This document shows, in pieces, positions 62,246 to 64,000 of a stretch of DNA of 64,000 bases. The translations under genes and the position numbers were made by a program. A model generated the notes under the pieces. The model made no database searches, was not told where the DNA came from, and was given only the letters and a program-made list of their open reading frames with translations. Position 1 is the stretch's first letter; the number at the start of each line of letters is the position of its first letter. The DNA comes from DATLCF01 sp035526505 (GTDB lineage Bacteria > Patescibacteriota > Saccharimonadia > Saccharimonadales > UBA4665): positions 1 through 64,000 of the forward strand of contig DATLCF010000002.1 of the NCBI GenBank assembly GCA_035526505.1, written 5' to 3'.

Positions 62246-63091
62246 TCACAGGCCAAAAACAACAAGAAAGCCAGTGGCTACAAGCACTAGTAGGGCAATA
62301 ATTTGAAAAAACCGGTGCGCTCGTTGGGTGGCGGGGTCAAATACCAACCAGGCTGCCAACACTACGCATGCGCCAAAGAACGTATCGACCGCAGCGTTGC
62401 GCCCGTTTATTATTACCAAGCAGGCGGTAAAAAGTCCAAAGCTGTACAGGGCGGTTCCACGTTTACCTAAAAATATGGCGACTGTATTATCGCCGACCCG
62501 CTTATCTACGTCGTAATCCATTAGTGCGCCCAAAGCATGGAAAGCAGTAGTGCCCAGTACCGTAGTTATGAGTACAGGAATAGTAGGGAATTGAATATCA
62601 GACCAGCCTGTAGTATTTACAAAAAATCCTAACAATAAAACCAGAAGTATCCAAATACCGTTCGAAAAAGAATCTAGTATAGGACGCGTCTTAAGGCGAA
62701 TGGGTGGCACCGAATAGGTATACGCAAATAGCGCAAGCCCTAAAATAGTGAGGGCCGCAAGATAGCGCTCCGTAAGGGCAAATACGATTATGGGCACCAG
62801 CCCGCTAAGTATTGCGGCCCAAAGTATCAACCGGGTCTCGGCTTTAGTGATTACTGCTCCCTCTGCGCCACCTTTGCGATCATTTTGTGCATCGGATTCC
62901 CTGTCGGCTATATCGTTAAGGCCGCAGATCATAATACCCATTGGCAAGAAGCAGAATGCTGCGCCCACAATGGTGGACCACGATATCGCCATGCCACTTA
63001 GCAGGTACCCACTCGTAAATACGGCTAAGGATAATACCCCCATAAGCGGGCGACTAATTATAATAAGACGTTTTGCAGTATGCGGCAGCAT
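62246..63091 (-). CDS. UbiA-family prenyltransferase
   Basis: 281-aa integral-membrane enzyme with about eight helices. Both Asp-rich motifs are present: NDIADRESD (59-67, NDxxDxxxD) and DYDVDKRVGD (192-201). YSVPPIRLK lies between. The family attaches prenyl chains to aromatic rings or phospho-sugars; the acceptor is not clear here. It is cotranscribed with a membrane methyltransferase, a pairing reminiscent of quinone or lipid tailoring. Confidence 0.9.
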   Translation of the reverse strand: MLPHTAKRLIIISRPLMGVLSLAVFTSGYLLSGMAISWSTIVGAAFCFLPMGIMICGLNDIADRESDAQNDRKGGAEGAVITKAETRLILWAAILSGLVPIIVFALTERYLAALTILGLALFAYTYSVPPIRLKTRPILDSFSNGIWILLVLLLGFFVNTTGWSDIQFPTIPVLITTVLGTTAFHALGALMDYDVDKRVGDNTVAIFLGKRGTALYSFGLFTACLVIINGRNAAVDTFFGACVVLAAWLVFDPATQRAHRFFQIIALLVLVATGFLVVFGL

Positions 63092-63160
63092 AGGATGAGC
63101 GCTCCAATCATATTATTATGCCATACATTGCAAAGAGAGTAGGGGAGTTGGCAAACTGAA

Positions 63161-63191
63161 CATTTGCTTGCTTTTTTGTCCATTTGCGTGC
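63161..63191. promoter_or_regulatory. Direct repeat, possible activator site
   Basis: CATTTGCTTGC (63161-63171) and CATTTGCGTGC (63181-63191) are direct repeats exactly 20 bp apart, about two helical turns, between the divergent UbiA gene and the secreted protein gene. The spacing suits a tandem protein site. Confidence 0.35.
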
Positions 63192-63219
63192 ATTATTTAG
63201 GCAATAAGAGGTATAAGGA

Positions 63220-64000
63220 ATGAAGAAATCATTATTTAGCCGTATCGCTATCGCAGCGATCACGGCCGTTTACGTATTGTGCACCGCAACTGTATTGGTA
63301 CCCAAGGCACATGCGGCCACGCCAACCGGTGATACCTTGAACACCCACGCAGTCATGGTGGACAGTAGTAACAAGCTGGTGTCGTGGGTGCCACAGCAAG
63401 ACCAAGCCTATGACCAAGTTATAGCCAAGGCCTGGAACTACCTGCTGCACAATGTGCCCAATGCCAGTAACGGCAAGCCGGCCTATTACTCGTATTCGTA
63501 CATGAACCCCAACACCCAGGAACCGGTGGGCTGGCCGCACAACCCGGCTGGTTTGTATGGCATGCTGATTGAATCAGCCCTGAATTATTATGCCTACTCG
63601 GGCAATACCGAAGTACTCACCCTTGCCAAAAACCTGGCCGACCACCACCTGGCTAATGGCATGACCCTTGCTACCGACAACTGGGCCAATGTGCCGTATT
63701 CCAGCGGTGACAGCAACTCCCTGACCTACCACGGCGCATCCTACGGCAACAGCACCGGGGTGGGGGATGGTACCGGCGTGCTGCAACCGGACAAAATTGG
63801 TGAACTGGGCCACGGCTTTGCCCAGCTGTACAAGCAGACCGGCGATACTCGCTACCGCGATGCTGCCATTAATGCTGCTAATGCCCTAGCCAGCCATGTA
63901 CGCACTGGCAATGCCACACAATCCCCTTGGCCCTACCGTGTGGTGGCCCAAACTGGCGCTATTAAGGAACAATACACTGCACACGTTGTGTCACCCATCG
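63220..64000 (+). CDS. Secreted alpha-helical (six-hairpin-like) protein, cut by the window end
   Basis: Open to the right edge; 260 codons visible. Signal peptide with basic start, hydrophobic core and a cut near KAHA (residue 33). The mature part shows repeated helix pairs with Trp, Tyr and Gly (WNYLLHNVPNAS, GWPHNPAGLYGMLIESALNYY, GELGHGFAQLYKQTGD, RYRDAAINAANAL), the pattern of alpha/alpha-toroid sugar enzymes such as GH76/88-type hydrolases or epimerases. Catalytic residues cannot be judged. AAGGA precedes the ATG. Confidence 0.8.
   Translation, partial: MKKSLFSRIAIAAITAVYVLCTATVLVPKAHAATPTGDTLNTHAVMVDSSNKLVSWVPQQDQAYDQVIAKAWNYLLHNVPNASNGKPAYYSYSYMNPNTQEPVGWPHNPAGLYGMLIESALNYYAYSGNTEVLTLAKNLADHHLANGMTLATDNWANVPYSSGDSNSLTYHGASYGNSTGVGDGTGVLQPDKIGELGHGFAQLYKQTGDTRYRDAAINAANALASHVRTGNATQSPWPYRVVAQTGAIKEQYTAHVVSPI

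Noticed and set aside
1..64000. CRISPR arrays, insertion sequences, prophage or integrase genes
   Set aside because: I found no regularly spaced repeats, no transposase or integrase frame, and no phage structural genes. The only mobile-element hints are the two orphan tRNA 3' ends.
1..64000. Reassigned UGA code (SR1/Gracilibacteria type)
   Set aside because: UGA closes several normal-length genes, including those ending at 8411, 33128 and 52392, exactly where the next gene starts.

Overview
The window looks like a piece of a Candidate Phyla Radiation (Patescibacteria) chromosome, most probably Saccharibacteria (TM7) from an oxygenated habitat. This is inference from gene content, compactness and family features; no marker phylogeny could be run. 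UGA is used as a stop (for example in the genes ending at 8411 and 33128), so the Gly-UGA code of SR1/Gracilibacteria is excluded. Genes are densely packed: stop/start overlaps such as ATGA are common, and several convergent pairs share stop bases.

Layout. 1-314: tRNA-like 3' end and terminators. 315-3327: a hypothetical gene, acylphosphatase and a D,D-carboxypeptidase lipoprotein. 3419-8971: lemA-htpX-membrane protein-ligA-hypothetical-rdgB. 8994-11236: membrane protein, corA, tRNA-Ala(GGC), and a short segment ending in a duplicated tRNA 3' end. 11237-19198: hypotheticals, two paralogous small beta-type proteins around a HAD phosphatase, a membrane-anchored MurF-like ligase, ddl and a polysaccharide deacetylase. 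19199-21834: leuS behind a leader with two small ORFs. 22006-29053: information-processing block rpmF, nusB, NUDIX, rnc, rpsP, KH protein, an ArsR/MMPL exporter pair, a candidate small RNA and trmD. 29062-36736: secreted protein, nickel superoxide dismutase with its protease, FMN reductase/HxlR pair, MFS exporter/YbaK, prephenate dehydratase, trehalase. 36821-43193: a 1165-residue surface protein, flippase-like protein, SGNH hydrolase, hypothetical. 43195-58972: de novo purine genes purF, purD, purN, purL, purM, purE, purK, purC, purB plus prs, interrupted by a retropepsin/DUF5678 pair and a putative zinc protease. 58986-64000: EEP phosphatase, gpmA, eno, methyltransferase, UbiA prenyltransferase and the start of a secreted protein.

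How the genes work together. prs makes PRPP and the pur genes carry it as far as AICAR; purH is not in the window. ddl and the MurF-like ligase supply and attach D-Ala-D-Ala, while the carboxypeptidase and deacetylase remodel the wall. SodN/SodX, the FMN reductase with HxlR, and the NUDIX and RdgB house-cleaning enzymes suit oxidative stress.

Most notable signals: (1) many genes have a TATAAT-like hexamer 6-9 nt before the start codon and no Shine-Dalgarno, implying widespread leaderless mRNAs; (2) the leuS leader holds a leucine-rich 15-codon ORF and a 26-codon ORF that mimics the LeuS N-terminus; (3) the 20-nt tRNA-Ala 3' end is duplicated 150 bp downstream; (4) a candidate pseudoknotted small RNA lies upstream of trmD; (5) LigA lacks the four-cysteine zinc finger.
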